Shown: piece after piece, positions 52,737 to 63,887 of the stretch
Layout of the letters: each line of letters starts with the position of its first letter
How positions within the stretch are numbered: position 1 is the first letter of the stretch
Origin: Favolaschia claudopus
Taxonomy: Eukaryota > Basidiomycota > Agaricomycetes > Agaricales > Mycenaceae
Length of the DNA: 64,000 bases
Assembly (NCBI GenBank): GCA_037176885.1
Contig: JAWWNJ010000078.1
Coordinates: forward strand, 1,174,686-1,238,685
Direction of reading: 5' to 3'
Made by a program: the position numbers and the translations under genes
Notes under the pieces: model-generated
Seen by the model: only the letters and a program-made list of their open reading frames with translations
What the model was told of the DNA's origin: nothing
Database searches by the model: none

Positions 52737-54509
52737 ATGGGGCGCCTAACGCGTAGTGGGGTTCAATGGTCCCCATTTGAGTTTGATATCCCGGCTCCGA
52801 CTGCTCCCCACACTCTTATCGACATTGTGGAAACCGGTGTCTCGCTTTCACCTTGCATCTTGAATGCTGTACTGAACGCCGACATTCACGCTGCCGCCGC
52901 CGACGCCAGGGTGGATTCAGACCTGATTATCCTTGACAACCTTGAAGATCCAGATGGTGAATGGGAGGACGAGGACCCTGTCCTGTCTCGTGCCCAATCC
53001 CCACTTTCTCGATCTCCGAGCCCCACTCACTCCACTCTCTCGCTCCCCTTCACCATCCGCTACCTCTCTGGCTGCCGAATGCGCTCCTCCGATCTCTACA
53101 CCCCTGTCTGCTTCACCGTCTTCCCCCATTCCCTCTGAATTGCCTAGCTATAGGCGGCGTCAAGCTCAAGGTCACAAAGCCCGCCGACAAAAAACACCGT
53201 GCGACTACGTCTGAGGCAACACCTTTTGGTCCGCTGCCGCAGAAGCGACACTCCCAACGGTACCGAGAAGAACACCCATACAAGACCGCTTTCCGTGCCG
53301 TCCACATCCGCGCATCTGGAAGTGGGAGTTGGACCGGTCCTCGAGCGTCATCTCATAAGAAGCTTGGCATTGCTGAACGCATCCGTCGCGTCAAAGAACT
53401 TCTTGACAACGGATGCAGACTCGTTGAATGGGATGGCAGGTCTGCTATCTTTGACAGCTCCCTTACATTGCATGCTGACCATTAATCTAAAGGGGCCCAA
53501 ACTCATTGTCGATGCCGAGGGGCGCATTGTCGCTATACTCCTGGGACGACCGGAAGGGGAGGATATGGGATGAGGTCATTCGGGAAATGGAGAGATTTTT
53601 AGAGGCCGTGCGTAAACGAGGAATTAACCGCGGTGTTTTGAGGCCGAAAGATATGAGGCATCGCAGAGGTGTTTTCTATGTACTAAGGGGCGGAATTACT
53701 AAAGGACCTGGTCAAAAGGTAGTCGTTCATTTCGTGCGCAAAAGTCAATAATAATAATTCGCGCTGCTCAGAAACCGGGTAATCTTGCGCATTCGAAGCC
53801 TCGAAGGCAGCTTGTACATAACATCACCTCAAACATTCACATCAGCCGGATCGCTGGCTTTCAATCTAGTTTGTCTTATTTCATTTTCTCTGTTTTGCTT
53901 CCGTGACATCGTGGAATTAGGTGGGTTTGCTCGCTATGCGCCCAAATTATATGAATATTATTTCAACACACTGCGTGGGCTCTACCACAGACAACCTGAG
54001 CTAGAGCAGCTCTTCCCAAACTCGATCTTCCCAACTGCTAGCTTCAATCTCGGTCCCGACGTCGTCACGCCAGAACATCTTGACATGCTGAACCTTCCTC
54101 ACGGCATGTGCGCCATAACATCCGGGGGTAAATTCGACCATAAGCGCGGTGGACCACATTTTCATTAAACTAACTGAATGCTCTCTGCGAGTTTCCGTCA
54201 GGATCGACAATTTTGCTTCTCTCCGGATCATGCGACCACGGAAATACCCCGATCTCCAAGGGCGAGACTCGGTATTCCATGACCCAGTACGCCGCTGGGG
54301 CTCTTTCTCGGTGGGCAGCTTACGGCTAGTAGAGCACCAAGGCTCTGTTAGCGCAGCCTGGTGGTGACGCGTTGAAACGCGAGGCCGACGGGGAGCCGGG
54401 TGAGCGCGCTGCGCGGGCAATGGAGCTATTGTCCAAAATATCCGAACTCGACGAAGATCGCGAGGCAGTTTTTGCAAGGTTGTCTTCAAACGTAGGAAAT
54501 GTGTTGTAA
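52737..54509 (+). pseudogene. TET/JBP-family 2-oxoglutarate/Fe(II) dioxygenase
   Basis: The family oxidises 5-methylcytosine or thymine in DNA in the nucleus. Starting MGRLTRSGVQWSPFEFDI and a Ser/Pro-rich linker, the sequence gives KLIVDAEGRIVAILLGRPEG, DEVIREMERFLEAVRKRG, KDMRHRRGVFYVLRGGITKG, an intron, KKPGNLAHSK, a second intron (about 53869-53920), YAPKLYEYYFNTLRGLYHRQ, NSIFPTASFNLGPDVVTPEH, then LDMLNLPHGMCAITSGGKFD. The Fe-binding H-x-D is HLD in TPEHLD. The distal His lies in SGSCDHGNTPIS and the 2-oxoglutarate Arg in KGETRYSMTQY. The C-terminus is ALKREADGEPGERAARAMEL and a stop at 54509. Frame changes at about 53195, 53567, 54150 and 54330 break it, yet all key residues remain. I know closely similar agaricomycete proteins and assign the superfamily with good confidence; substrate is unknown. 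Confidence 0.75.
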
Positions 54510-54579
54510 CTACAAATGAATGGCTTTCTCTGTTCACACATTTTCTTTCAAGTCTGATTCATCCTCGAGTTGATTTTCA

Positions 54580-55234
54580 ATGCCCAAGGTCAAGCGTGAA
54601 GGTAACCTCCAATTTCATTCAATCTTCACATCCCTCAATGCCCTTGTATAGATGACGAAGATTCTCTGGGGACTATTGCAACCAATCTCCCCAAATCCCA
54701 ACACGAATTGACCCGAATTCGGCGGGAGCGCATCGACGCACGCTGCCGTGCGTATTATGAAGAGTGGAGGAAAAACTCGACCTCCTCGCCCTCAGCCTCC
54801 CAAGATTCGGATTGTATACAAGCGCGGCCGACGATTACCTCGTCAGGCACTACACAACCGAAGACGACCTTTACCTCGATGATGCTCGCCCCAACGAAAT
54901 CAGTAACCCGTCGCTCGATTACACCTGTTCTTCCTGTCTAAATGCAAAATCTCACCCTGTTCGGTGCGTCTATTTCTTCGTCTATTTTCCTCTTCTCAAT
55001 TTCTATAGAATGTCGTGTGGCCATAGCGCCTGTTACGTCTGTGTCCGTATTTTGGTGGAAACAGATTGGGGTTGTCCTCATTGTGGCAAGATCATCACAC
55101 AGAAGCCAAAGCCGAACCTTGAGGAGGAGAGGGCAATCGAGATGCTACTACCAGGCTGGGATATGAGCCGGGTGAGCTACAGTTGGCATGGCATAGAATT
55201 TCCTTGGGCGTCGTATGCACATAAAGCGATTTAA
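54580..55234 (+). CDS. RING-type zinc-finger protein
   Basis: Exon 1 is 54580-54601, exon 2 54652-54963, exon 3 55009-55234. Begins MPKVKREDDEDSLGTIATNL and an Arg-rich helix. The RING reads CSSC (C1, C2), then MSCGHSACYVC with C3, the His and the next Cys pair, and GCPHC (last pair), across the second intron, followed by KPKPNLEEERAIEMLLPGWD. The order C-x2-C...C-x-H-x2-C-x2-C...C-x2-C fits a RING, so an E3 ubiquitin ligase role is possible. One frame change near 54765 (GAAGAGTGGAGG) separates the N-terminal helix from the rest. It lies 70 bp after the TET/JBP stop and 600 bp before the KDZ gene. Confidence 0.65.
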
Positions 55235-55835
55235 CTTCCTTTGAGTTGAAAATATTATTCGCTATCACAATCGGGCGCGCAAGTACAGTAAGGAGGAAGG
55301 CATATAACTGTAACCGGAGATGTATGGACAATACGCTTCGCCCCTCTGGAGATGGATGTTTCGATGGGAAGGAAAGGTGGCCTGAATTTCGATGGAGAGT
55401 TGCTGCAGTGACTTGACACGAGTCAAATCAACCGTTCTGAATACAATTTTAGACGATGAAGAGAGCGGAACAAATACTCAAGCCTACCGAATAGCAACAT
55501 TTGTGAAGGGGGGCTTCGCCACTTCCTCATCGTTGAGCAACGGTGGGACTTCGTCTTCATTCTCGGCTTCAATCTCAAACTCTGGTTTTACCGCAGGAAA
55601 ATAGGATGGTGGGAGTGATGTGTGGAAGAGAACAAAATAAAGACTATGGATATACAATATCAGCTCCTGGATAGTCACTGAGCGCAGAGTACCCTTACCT
55701 CGACTCAGCCGTCATGATCGTGAAAGCGAGAAAGTGACTGAATTTCGATCGGCCGAAACACCGAAACATGTTACGGCACTACACGTTGATGACTCCGAGT
55801 CCCTCCTCCAACCCTCCCTCCGGTCCTGGTTGCTC
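55235..55835. other. Spacer before the KDZ gene
   Basis: No gene recognised. A CT-rich section at 55760-55830 leads into the KDZ start codon. Confidence 0.4.
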
Positions 55836-58800
55836 ATGCCCACCAAGCGCAACCACGCCCTTTACATTGAAGACGACGAAATTAACGACGGGAGCGACAG
55901 CGACGACGACGAGCCTGGATATGTGCCTCGAGCAAATGCGAGCCGTATTCACTATGTCCCAGACGAATCCACATCTTTTTCTACGAACGGCAACCGACGA
56001 ACCACGACCTCGAACGTTGCAACCCCTGCATCTCCTTCAAAGAAGACTAGAATCTCTTTGAATCAACCTGAACCTGTGCAGCCGTCACTACAAGACTGGG
56101 ATGCCGACTTCTCAGAATTTGACGCGGAGTACGGGCCTGGAATGCAGCGAGCACCCCCGGAGTCTGAGAGAGTCGGTGCGTCAGCTATTCATTTTGTTGA
56201 TACTTTTGCTCATTCAATGTTCTATCTTCTCTCAGGATGATCCTCATGGGCAATGGGCACGACTCGATCGTGAAGCGTTTTTGGATGAACTACTACGACT
56301 GGACGGACGAGGCGACTTCATGGAGCAGGCAAGCTGTTCTGGGCTCAACTGCAATACTGCGGATCCCATGTTCCGCTGCTCCGACTGTCTTCATCCTTGT
56401 CTCTATTGTAAAGACTGTGTGAAGGAGTTACATCTCCGCACACCATTCCATCATATCGAGGTGAGAGAGATACCTTTCCGTCACGACATTCCGTGCTGAA
56501 TACATGACCTATACAGATGTGGAATGGGACATCGTTCCAGCGATGTTCTCTCAAATCTCTAGGCGTCCGGATCCAGCTAGGTCATCCACCTGGGGAGCTG
56601 TGTGGAAACCCTTCAAAGGCAGCTGGGGACGATTTCGTCATCATAACGAGCCAGACCATCGACGAAGTAGGTCTGGACTTCTGTGATTGTAGCTGCGCTG
56701 CTGCCCCGCCAATCCAACTCCTCCGAATGCGGTTGTATCCGGCCACCAGCACAAACCCGCGTTCTGCGGCAACGTTCTCAGCTTGCGCCGGTTTGCGCAT
56801 ATGACACTCGAGTCGAAGTGCTCGCCCTACGAGTTCTATAATAGTCTAGCTAGGGAGACTAATAACACAGGCCTCGAGCCGTCCCGAGTAAGCAACCTTC
56901 AAAAATGATGAGTTTGAGTGCTGAGAATTCGGCAGGATCGTTACGACGAGTTTACACGAATGACGCGGCAATGGCAGCACCTGCTGTTGCTCAAGCGTGC
57001 TGGGCGAGGACATGACCCCAGCGACAATCGCGTCGAGTCGACGAAGGCCGGAGAGCTGGCTCTCCTTTGCCCCGCCTGTCCGCACCCAGGGAAGAATCTT
57101 CCGGTTGGCTGGGAGAACGCGCCACAGCACAAAGCGTGAGTCGGGTTTAATTGCGCTGAATCCAAATTGATGCTCTCAAGGTTTTTATACGCCTTATTTT
57201 CTCGCCATCGACGCCAATTTTCGTTTGAAACGCAAAGATGTGTCATCAGAAACTAAAGATCCAGGTCTTGTCCGAGGCTGGGGTTTCTACGGTGAGGTGA
57301 CCAGATATATGCAGCATCTGGCGGCGAATTGGGATGAGCCACAAGAGGTACGAGCCTTCTATCAAAGCCGCTATTGATTTCTCATATTCGTACTACAGAG
57401 AAGCACTTGCGTGGCCCATGACGCCGTCGATAAGCCGGATAGGGAGTCGCTGGGTACCGCGTCGTCTGGAATAGGTACAGTCGACTGCGCACGTCACAAC
57501 ATGAAGCGCCCAAATGGTGTCGGGGATCTACAACGGGGCGAGAGGTAAGCAAGATACATGTCGCCTTATCTTTCCCATAATAAAAGACTCACCTGCGACA
57601 GGTATCTCAATATGGACTATATGTTCTTCATGAGCCTCCTCGGGTGCATGCTGGGGCTATTGTTTGTCTCCTACGACATCGCATGTCAATGGTCCAAGAA
57701 ATTCTGGAAGCGTATGGAGATCTTTCCGCCCAATGCCCAATTCACACCCGAGGAGAAACGGGTCGTGTTTCTCGTGCCCAAATTCCACCTTCCCGCCCAC
57801 ATCGAGTCCTGTAATATATCATATTCTTTCAATCTCACTCGGTTCGTTGGACGCACCGATGGCGAAGCCCCCGAGCGCGGGTGGTCCGACATCAATCGAC
57901 TCGCCAGTAGCACCAGCGTATCCGGCCCCGGCGCCCGACGCGATACTCTTGAGGTCCATATGCAATATTGGAATTGGAAGAAGATCGTGAGGCTAGGTAA
58001 GCTAATTTATTAAGTATTGCACTCGCACGAGATCTGAGTTTTATGCAGGCCATACACTACTCCAACGCATCAAGAAATACGTACCGCTCATGCTAGAGAC
58101 TCGAGCAGCATGGGTGGATGTGGAGGCCTCTTTCCCGTACTCCGTTATTGCGCAGTGGACTGCGATGGCCGAAGCATGGGAAGCCGACTCGACAAAACCC
58201 AATCCCTTCGCCACCACGATACGGCGCGATGATCTCAAGGACGTCCGTCGCAGATTAGCTGTTGTCGCATCCAGAGATATCAATAGCTTACGGGTTCGTG
58301 GAGATATGCACGAGACGGAGATGTTGTCGATGGGGCTGCAGCTCGAAGATCAGCAGTGAGTTACTGCGTCCCCGTCCCCCGTTGTGAGAGCTGTTGGCTA
58401 ACGATTGCCCAGGCGAATCTTTGCGCGGAATCTCAAGCACGTTGGAGCCCATGAGACCGTTGACCAAGGCACGAAGCGAATCGAGCGAGAGACGAAGCTC
58501 CGCCGCAAAATTGACGCATGGATGGCCGTACAGCAGCTTTTCATCCCGGAAGTTGCTGTGCTGCGGGATCGCGAGAACACCGAGCGCAAGCGGATATCTG
58601 CTACGCAGGCTCTACCAGGCATCCGCGCAGATCAAATGAAGCTGTGGCTTCCCTCTGCTATTGGCACTCGTGCATCCTGCGACGAGTCTCTCCGAGACTA
58701 CGAGTACCAACTTCGGAAGGGGCAAGCGGCGGGGGCGTTGGAGGAGATGAGAAATCAGCTGCTCCTACGTACCCACGAGTATCGGTACCCGGGATCGCAT

Positions 58801-59596
58801 TGAGGGAGTCAGAGCGAAGACACGTTCGGCGACGAGAGCGAAGGAGATTGACGAACGCATTGTTACGGACGCCGCAGACGAATACCGCGCCGCCCACGCC
58901 GCCCTCGTTTCCCTAGGCGCCTTACTCAAACGATCAGAATGGCAGAAAGACTTCAAGCCTTTGAGGCAAGAAGACATACGTGGGCGACCTAGCGCAGTTT
59001 TCGGTGACGACGAACGACGGGGCGGGGGTTGGCAAAGGAAAGAAGGCAAGAGCAGACCCTGTCAATGAACCATGGCGGGCGCAGCAGCGAACCGAGGCTA
59101 AGATGCCCATGTCGTGGATATGGCTCTCGGAGGGCTCCACGGGCGATGAGAAGGACGTTGTACACAACGAAGGTGAGCTGAATCGCTCGCATTTGCAGGC
59201 AGATACTTATCAAGACCTATAGCTCTACGAATCGAATGGGCGAAGACACGCGCAAAAGCGATGCGCTACGCGGAGGAGGTGGATTTACTGGAAGAAGAGA
59301 TGCGACGTGTTCTTCAGTACCTCGCCTGGCGCACGTCGTGGTGGAAGTCGTTGGTGGGGCTGCGAGCAGACAAGCAGGGCATAGAGGTAGAGGAGGGTCA
59401 TGCCGCCTATGCTCACAAGCAGGCTTCATACATGGAAGGCATTCGCGCTCGTTTTGAAGCACAGTGGGGTGGTGTTGGGATGCTCTTGGACCAGGCTCGC
59501 ACATTATACGCGAGCATGAGCGCGGATGACGGTGATGATGAGGAAGGCGCGACCATGGCGGAAGAAGCTCCTGGTGGCGGCTGGCTCTCGGAATGA
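55836..59596 (+). pseudogene. KDZ (Kyakuja-Dileera-Zisupton) transposase with CxC2 cysteine cluster
   Basis: Ten exons fit: 55836-56171, 56236-56460, 56517-56887, 56936-57135, 57181-57347, 57399-57544, 57602-57996, 58049-58355, 58413-59172 and 59223-59596. An acidic N-terminus is followed by the CxC2 cluster (CSGLNCNTADPMFRCSDC, CLYCKDC, LHLRTPFHHIEMWNGTSF, CGNPSKAAGDDFVIITS). The transposase core follows: GLEPSRDRYDEFTRMTRQW, CPACPHPGKNLPVGWENAP, STCVAHDAVDKP, GIGTVDCARHNMKRPNGVGD, ERYLNMDYMFFMSLL, SYDIACQWSKKFW, VPKFHLPAHIESC, GRTDGEAPERGWSDINRLAS and GPGARRDTLEVHMQYWNWKK. The DDE-like acidic residues sit in TVDCARHN, SYDIACQW and GRTDGEAPERG. The tail has the WWKSLVGLRADKQGIEVEEG block. 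Frame breaks at about 56783 (a base missing), 57200 (extra T), 58790 (extra C) and 59030 leave no intact product as read. The donor of intron 1 is non-canonical in phase. Confidence 0.88.
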
Positions 59597-59824
59597 TATC
59601 TTAGACACAGAGAATTGCTAGATTTGCGCTGATTGTCGAGTACAAGTCCTGTATCTTGTCGATAGTGTGCTCGACAAAATTTCCAATTCGGTACATCCAT
59701 ATTCCCATTTTGGTATATTTATAAGCCCGCCACCAACGGTTTTGTCAAATACTACCATACATCTTCAACGCTGTGGACGACAACGAGCTCGGTCAGTATA
59801 CAACGCCCAGCAAAAGGCAACTAA

Positions 59825-59919
59825 AACGGTAAAAGTTCTCTGTGATGTATCACGGCGGCGTTCGAGCGTGAGCATATGATACATCACCGCGGTCCTCTCT
59901 TGAGAGGAGGTGATGTATC
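59825..59919 (-). repeat. Right terminal inverted repeat of the KDZ segment
   Basis: Ends GTGATGTATC at 59919. Read on minus it gives GATACATCAC, CTCTCAAGAG, GTGATGTATCATAT and GCCGTGATACATCAC, matching the left repeat block by block. It starts 230 bp after the KDZ stop codon. Confidence 0.8.
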
Positions 59920-60099
59920 ACTCTGCCAGTTAGTACTGGACCCCCAGTGAACTACTTATATACAAGAGGTGATGTAAGATATGACATAAGTGAGCACACA
60001 GCATGATGTCTTCGAGACAGAGAACTTCTGCCCAAGTCAGAAGATGTCATAGCTGTGGAATCCCCTGACAGTGGCGAAGCAAACCTCAGTCGAAATTTA
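59920..60099. other. Spacer between the KDZ segment and the LINE
   Basis: No coding sequence. The first bases (ACTCTGCC) do not repeat the sequence left of the KDZ segment, so no target duplication is visible. Confidence 0.4.
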
Positions 60100-62576
60100 A
60101 ATTTTAGGCTGAATTGTCCTGAAGAAATCAGAAGTGAAAGTTGAATAAAGAGAATATACAGGTAATACTAGCATTGCGATGGATTTGCCTCTTGATGCGG
60201 GTTTGCCCGTCAAACCAGTCAAAAACGGCACCCCCCCAAGGTTCCCCAGTTTCACCAATCCTGGCGGCGTTCTACACGGCGGAACTGCTGGAAATGGAGA
60301 AATTGGGCACACAGCGGTAAACCGATTACCTTTACCGGACAACCCTTCTGACACAACCCTTTCCATGTACGTCGACGACGGACGGAACCTGTCGGATTTG
60401 CTGGAGACCAACAACGAATTTCTGGCCAAGGCCTGGATACTCAGCGACCGGTGCCTAGAGAAAAAAGGCCTCACAACGGATGACGACAAACGGGAACTCC
60501 AAACCTTCTGGCTCGACGGCAAACGAAACGAATCAAAGACATTCGCCTCCCCTCGATACGACTGCGGAACCGCGATGGTTCGTTCACCACAGTCACGCCT
60601 TCCCCAACGGTAAAATGGCTGGGGGTCTACCTCGACTCCGCTCTCAACTTCAACCACCATGTCCGCACACTAACGGCGAGGGCGGAGAACAAGGTCAACG
60701 GCCTTTCCATGTTGTCCAACACAGTGAAAGGCCTCTCCTAAGTACACCTTCGGCACCTCTACAAAGCATGCGTAATCCCCCACCATGACTTACGCCAGCG
60801 CAGTATGGTGGACCGGGAAGAAAGACCACCTAAAACGCGTCGAACGAATCCAACCGCAAAGCTCTGCGACTCATATGTGCAGCTTCCGAACCTCTCCAAT
60901 TGTCGCACTGGAAATTGAGGCATCGATCCCCCCCATTCCGACTGGCCCGATGAAGCGAACCGCCGCACGGCACTGAGGTTCAACAAGCTAAGTTCACACA
61001 ACCCGGTTATCGAGCGGCTAAACGATGGATGGAGACAGGGCGCTAGTCCGACCGTCCCTCCACCCATCCCCGTGCGCCCACCAAACTCGATAAGCCAGGT
61101 GAATCTCAAGAAGACCACACAACTCGAGCGGCTATCAAAACTCACCAGCCCCAACAACGAACGAACTCTCCCCTTCCTCAACGCCCCATGGGAACGGACT
61201 GCAAGCACATTCGGAGGACGCCTGCGAATCTCCGGCACAGCGGGGGTGAAAAAGGACGAGGCAGCAAAAGCGCACAAGGAAAAGATACGTACCTTCTCAT
61301 CTTCTCCTGAACACTTAATGTGTACTCGGACGGCTCCATGCGTCTAATACACCGTGTTCGTCGATATGTGATCTACCATGAGAATAACGAAGTCGCTGCC
61401 TCTAGCATTGGCTTGGGCAGCCACGCGGAGGTGTACGACGGAGAGCTGACGGGTCTCCTCTTCGGGGCTGCGAAGGCTTTCAAACTTGCGGAGGAAGACC
61501 CCCGGATCACTCACATACATTTATTTGCGGACAACACATCCGCTATTACGACGATTTTCTCACCAAAACCCCGCGCAGGCCAGCTCCTAGCCTTCAAATT
61601 CCACCAGCTCGCGTGTTCCTTCCTTGACCCTAACCCAGCGAACGAGATCGAAATTGCGTGGTCTCCAGGTCACGAGGACATTAAAGGAAACGACCGCGCC
61701 GACGACCTCGCCAAACGAGGTGCCGAACTCCGAACCGACGCGCCAGGCACCCTGTCCAACGCCCTGCGAAAGTCAAAAGAGAAAACAGCCCGCACCTGGA
61801 AAAAGGAATGGAAGATTCGCCCCGAAGACGGGACGCTATGCCAGCGCCAACCGCTTAGCCCCGTCGCTGAAACCCACCCCACACTTCAAGATGCTCAGCC
61901 GTGAGGTTTTTGGAAGGGTGACGCAATGCAGAATAGGACACGGATACATAGGCGAGTACTATGAAAAGTTTCGTCCCCTCCGAGAACATTGACTGCCCTT
62001 GCGGAGAGCGGATACAGACTCGCGAGCACATACTTACGCGACTGCTCACGCTAACGACGACCATCGCCATCTGCTGCGGGAGGCCTCGAGGGACCTGTCC
62101 CTGCCCGAAATACTGGGTACACGGAAAGGCATCGAAGCCTTGGCCAAATTCCTCGAAGAATCCGGCGCTTTTCACCAAAACCGGGCGACCGTACGCTAAG
62201 GCGGAGCTCCCCGTGTTCGAAGGCGAACCCGACCCGTGGCTGTCGGACGACGAGGACGACGGCGGGTAGGCGCAATGCCCGCAAGATGACGCCCCCAGGA
62301 CAGAAGCTCCCCGATATTCATTTCCTTCCCCTTCCGACACCCGCGCGCCCTTGTGGCCCGGCTCCATGTTTCTTTTCTTTCTCTGTACTATTACATTATG
62401 CTCTATGGCCTATGCTTTCATGCATCCGCCGCTATACCCGTAAATTCACATTACTACATTACACTCCGAGACCATACTCTACCACCTACGGACGATCCCC
62501 CTCTAGGGCTACTCTTCATTATTTATTGCCCTTGTGGCACCGCGTCTTATCTTTTAAAAAAAAAAAAAAAAAAAAA
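60100..62576 (+). pseudogene. 5'-truncated LINE (RT and RNase H part) with poly(A) tail
   Basis: Starts within the reverse transcriptase: PQGSPVSPILAAFYTAELLE, then SMYVDDGRNLSDLLETNNEF (the YVDD box), KWLGVYLDSALNFNHHVRTL, GLSMLSNTVKGLS, and an RNase H domain with VYSDGSM, EVYDGELTGLLFGA, HLFADNTSAI and WSPGHEDIKGNDRADDLAKR (its acidic residues and His present). The C-terminus reads SREVFGRVTQCRIGHGYIGE and a CPCGERIQTREHI finger. Frames change many times. About 300 bp of 3' UTR leads to 21 A residues at 62556-62576. The missing 5' end and the A tail are typical of target-primed insertion. Confidence 0.88.
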
Positions 62577-62737
62577 GGGCTGGGGTTTTTACTTAGTCGG
62601 AATGCTACATCGGGAGCTGTGTCACATTGGGCAGCTCATACCGCTCGGTCGAGTTTCTCAATCCGGAAAAAGCATGATTCTCCTGCATAATAATTTTTCT
62701 GAATATACAGATGGTCAGCGGGGCATGCTATGACCTA

Positions 62738-62933
62738 CAGTCGTCACTGTCATAACCCATACCTGTACTTCCCCATAACCCATAATCTTGGGGGCAAAAC
62801 TTCCTCAGTTTACAGTGTACTGAAAAGTGCCCAAATTACGTGATATTTACCTGCGATAACCCATAAAACCCTCATAACCCATACTTTTTTCGCCCCACCG
62901 AGGGGTATGGGTTAAGGCAGTGACGACTGACTG
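62738..62933. mobile_element. Complete TA-flanked MITE (Tc1/mariner-type ends)
   Basis: 196 bp between TA at 62736-62737 and 62934-62935. Ends CAGTCGTCACTG at the left and, on the complement, CAGTCAGTCGTCACTG at the right (four extra bases). Subterminal AACCCATA/TATGGGTT words are repeated on both sides. The truncated relative at 4258-4410 lies in the opposite orientation. Confidence 0.8.
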
Positions 62934-63051
62934 TATATACAAGCTCCGGGAGGTTACATAAAAGTGTTCGTTTCGTAAAGGTAGACAAGCGGGGGACAGA
63001 TCTCCTACATAAGTACAGCCGTTTCGGAAAAAGAGTGCTTGACAAGAGGTC

Positions 63052-63345
63052 TCAGATCGGGCGATCGGGCGCATTGATCAACTTTCGTAAACCCCTCCCC
63101 CTCCCCCCTACTTTCCCGGCCTTCACCGCTGCTACCGCGGCCTCCACTGCGCGAAGATCCTTCCCCACTTTCACCGTTTCCAGCTTCGATAGGTGTTCCA
63201 GACAAAGCCCGCCTTCGTCCGTTTCCGGCATGAAGTCGATCCGAGGGTCTGCCGCTAATTCATCCAATGACACGGTGTGACCACACTTTTCGGGCGGTGA
63301 AACCTCATCGCTCCCTCCATCATGGCTGAGATGCGAGCCAAAGAG
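63052..63345 (-). pseudogene. C-terminal fragment of an unrecognised gene, cut by an LTR
   Basis: Minus-strand frame open from the LTR junction: LFGSHLSHDGGSDEVSPPEK, CGHTVSLDELAADPRIDFMP, TDEGGLCLEHLSKLETVKVG and KAGKVGGRGRGLRKLINAPD, then a stop at 63052. Its codon use and composition look protein-like. The 5' part is missing because a copia LTR starts at 63346. Function unknown. Confidence 0.45.
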
Positions 63346-63702
63346 TGTTGAAATATTCTGGGAAATGTCCGCAAAGCGCAGACCACTGACTTGTCAGAAT
63401 ATGAATTATTCCGGGTAGCCGCCCGCCGCTCCGGCCCTTGATAGATATCTGATACTTATCATACAGCCTTGTTCTTACATATAAATTATAATTATAAACC
63501 GTGCTCGTCTGTCCACCACCCTCAGTCTTTCATCCCACATTGCGGGAGACTGAGGGTGAGTTCTCTATCTATCTACCTACTTGTATTTACTTACTCATTG
63601 TGTAGTTATTGCGCCTTCCGCGCATTTTTCAGGTATTTAATATACAGTCTTTCATCCCACATTGCGGGAGACTGAGGTTATTGCGCCTTCCGCGCATTTT
63701 CA
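63346..63702 (+). repeat. 5' LTR of a Ty1/copia element running off the window
   Basis: Begins TGTTGAAATATTCTGGG after AAGAG (63341-63345, likely one copy of the target duplication) and ends GCGCATTTTCA, followed by a GATTCTGTTAGGTTATGGG leader where a primer-binding site would lie. Same module plan as the other two LTRs: H1 63521-63555, 50-bp GTGAG...TGTAG segment 63556-63605, X1 63606-63631, AT-rich gap, H2 63646-63677 joined to X2 63678-63702. Confidence 0.8.
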
Positions 63703-63887
63703 GATTCTGTTAGGTTATGGGCCACCGAGCGCTAGCTCTCTGAAGACGTACCTATTGGAAGACTCACCTGCTCGCTCATCAGAGCTCGAAGCATCACAAG
63801 CACAGACTTGTATCAATCAATCAATCACACGACCTGTTGCCGAAATTCCCTCGGACTCTGGTTATCTCACCTCGGACTTCTCACACA

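Larger units (their letters stand above)
45264..59919. mobile_element. 14.7-kb putative composite KDZ transposon carrying TET/JBP, RING and other cargo genes
   Basis: Bounded by inverted repeats of about 95 bp (see the two repeat entries). Gene order inside: lineage-specific gene (minus, 46743-49561), RNase H1-N-like gene (plus, 50121-50812), small basic gene (minus, 51085-51754), TET/JBP dioxygenase (plus, 52737-54509), RING gene (plus, 54580-55234) and KDZ transposase (plus, 55836-59596), which ends 230 bp from the right repeat. Physical linkage of TET/JBP genes with KDZ transposons is reported for basidiomycetes. That all six genes move together is inferred from the flanking repeats. No target-site duplication was found: the left flank is copia leader, and its continuation is not on the right, so one flank may be deleted. 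Confidence 0.65.

Noticed and set aside
60097..60660. 187-residue minus-strand open frame
   Set aside because: Antisense to the LINE reverse transcriptase, whose PQGSPVSP and YVDD motifs are read on plus.
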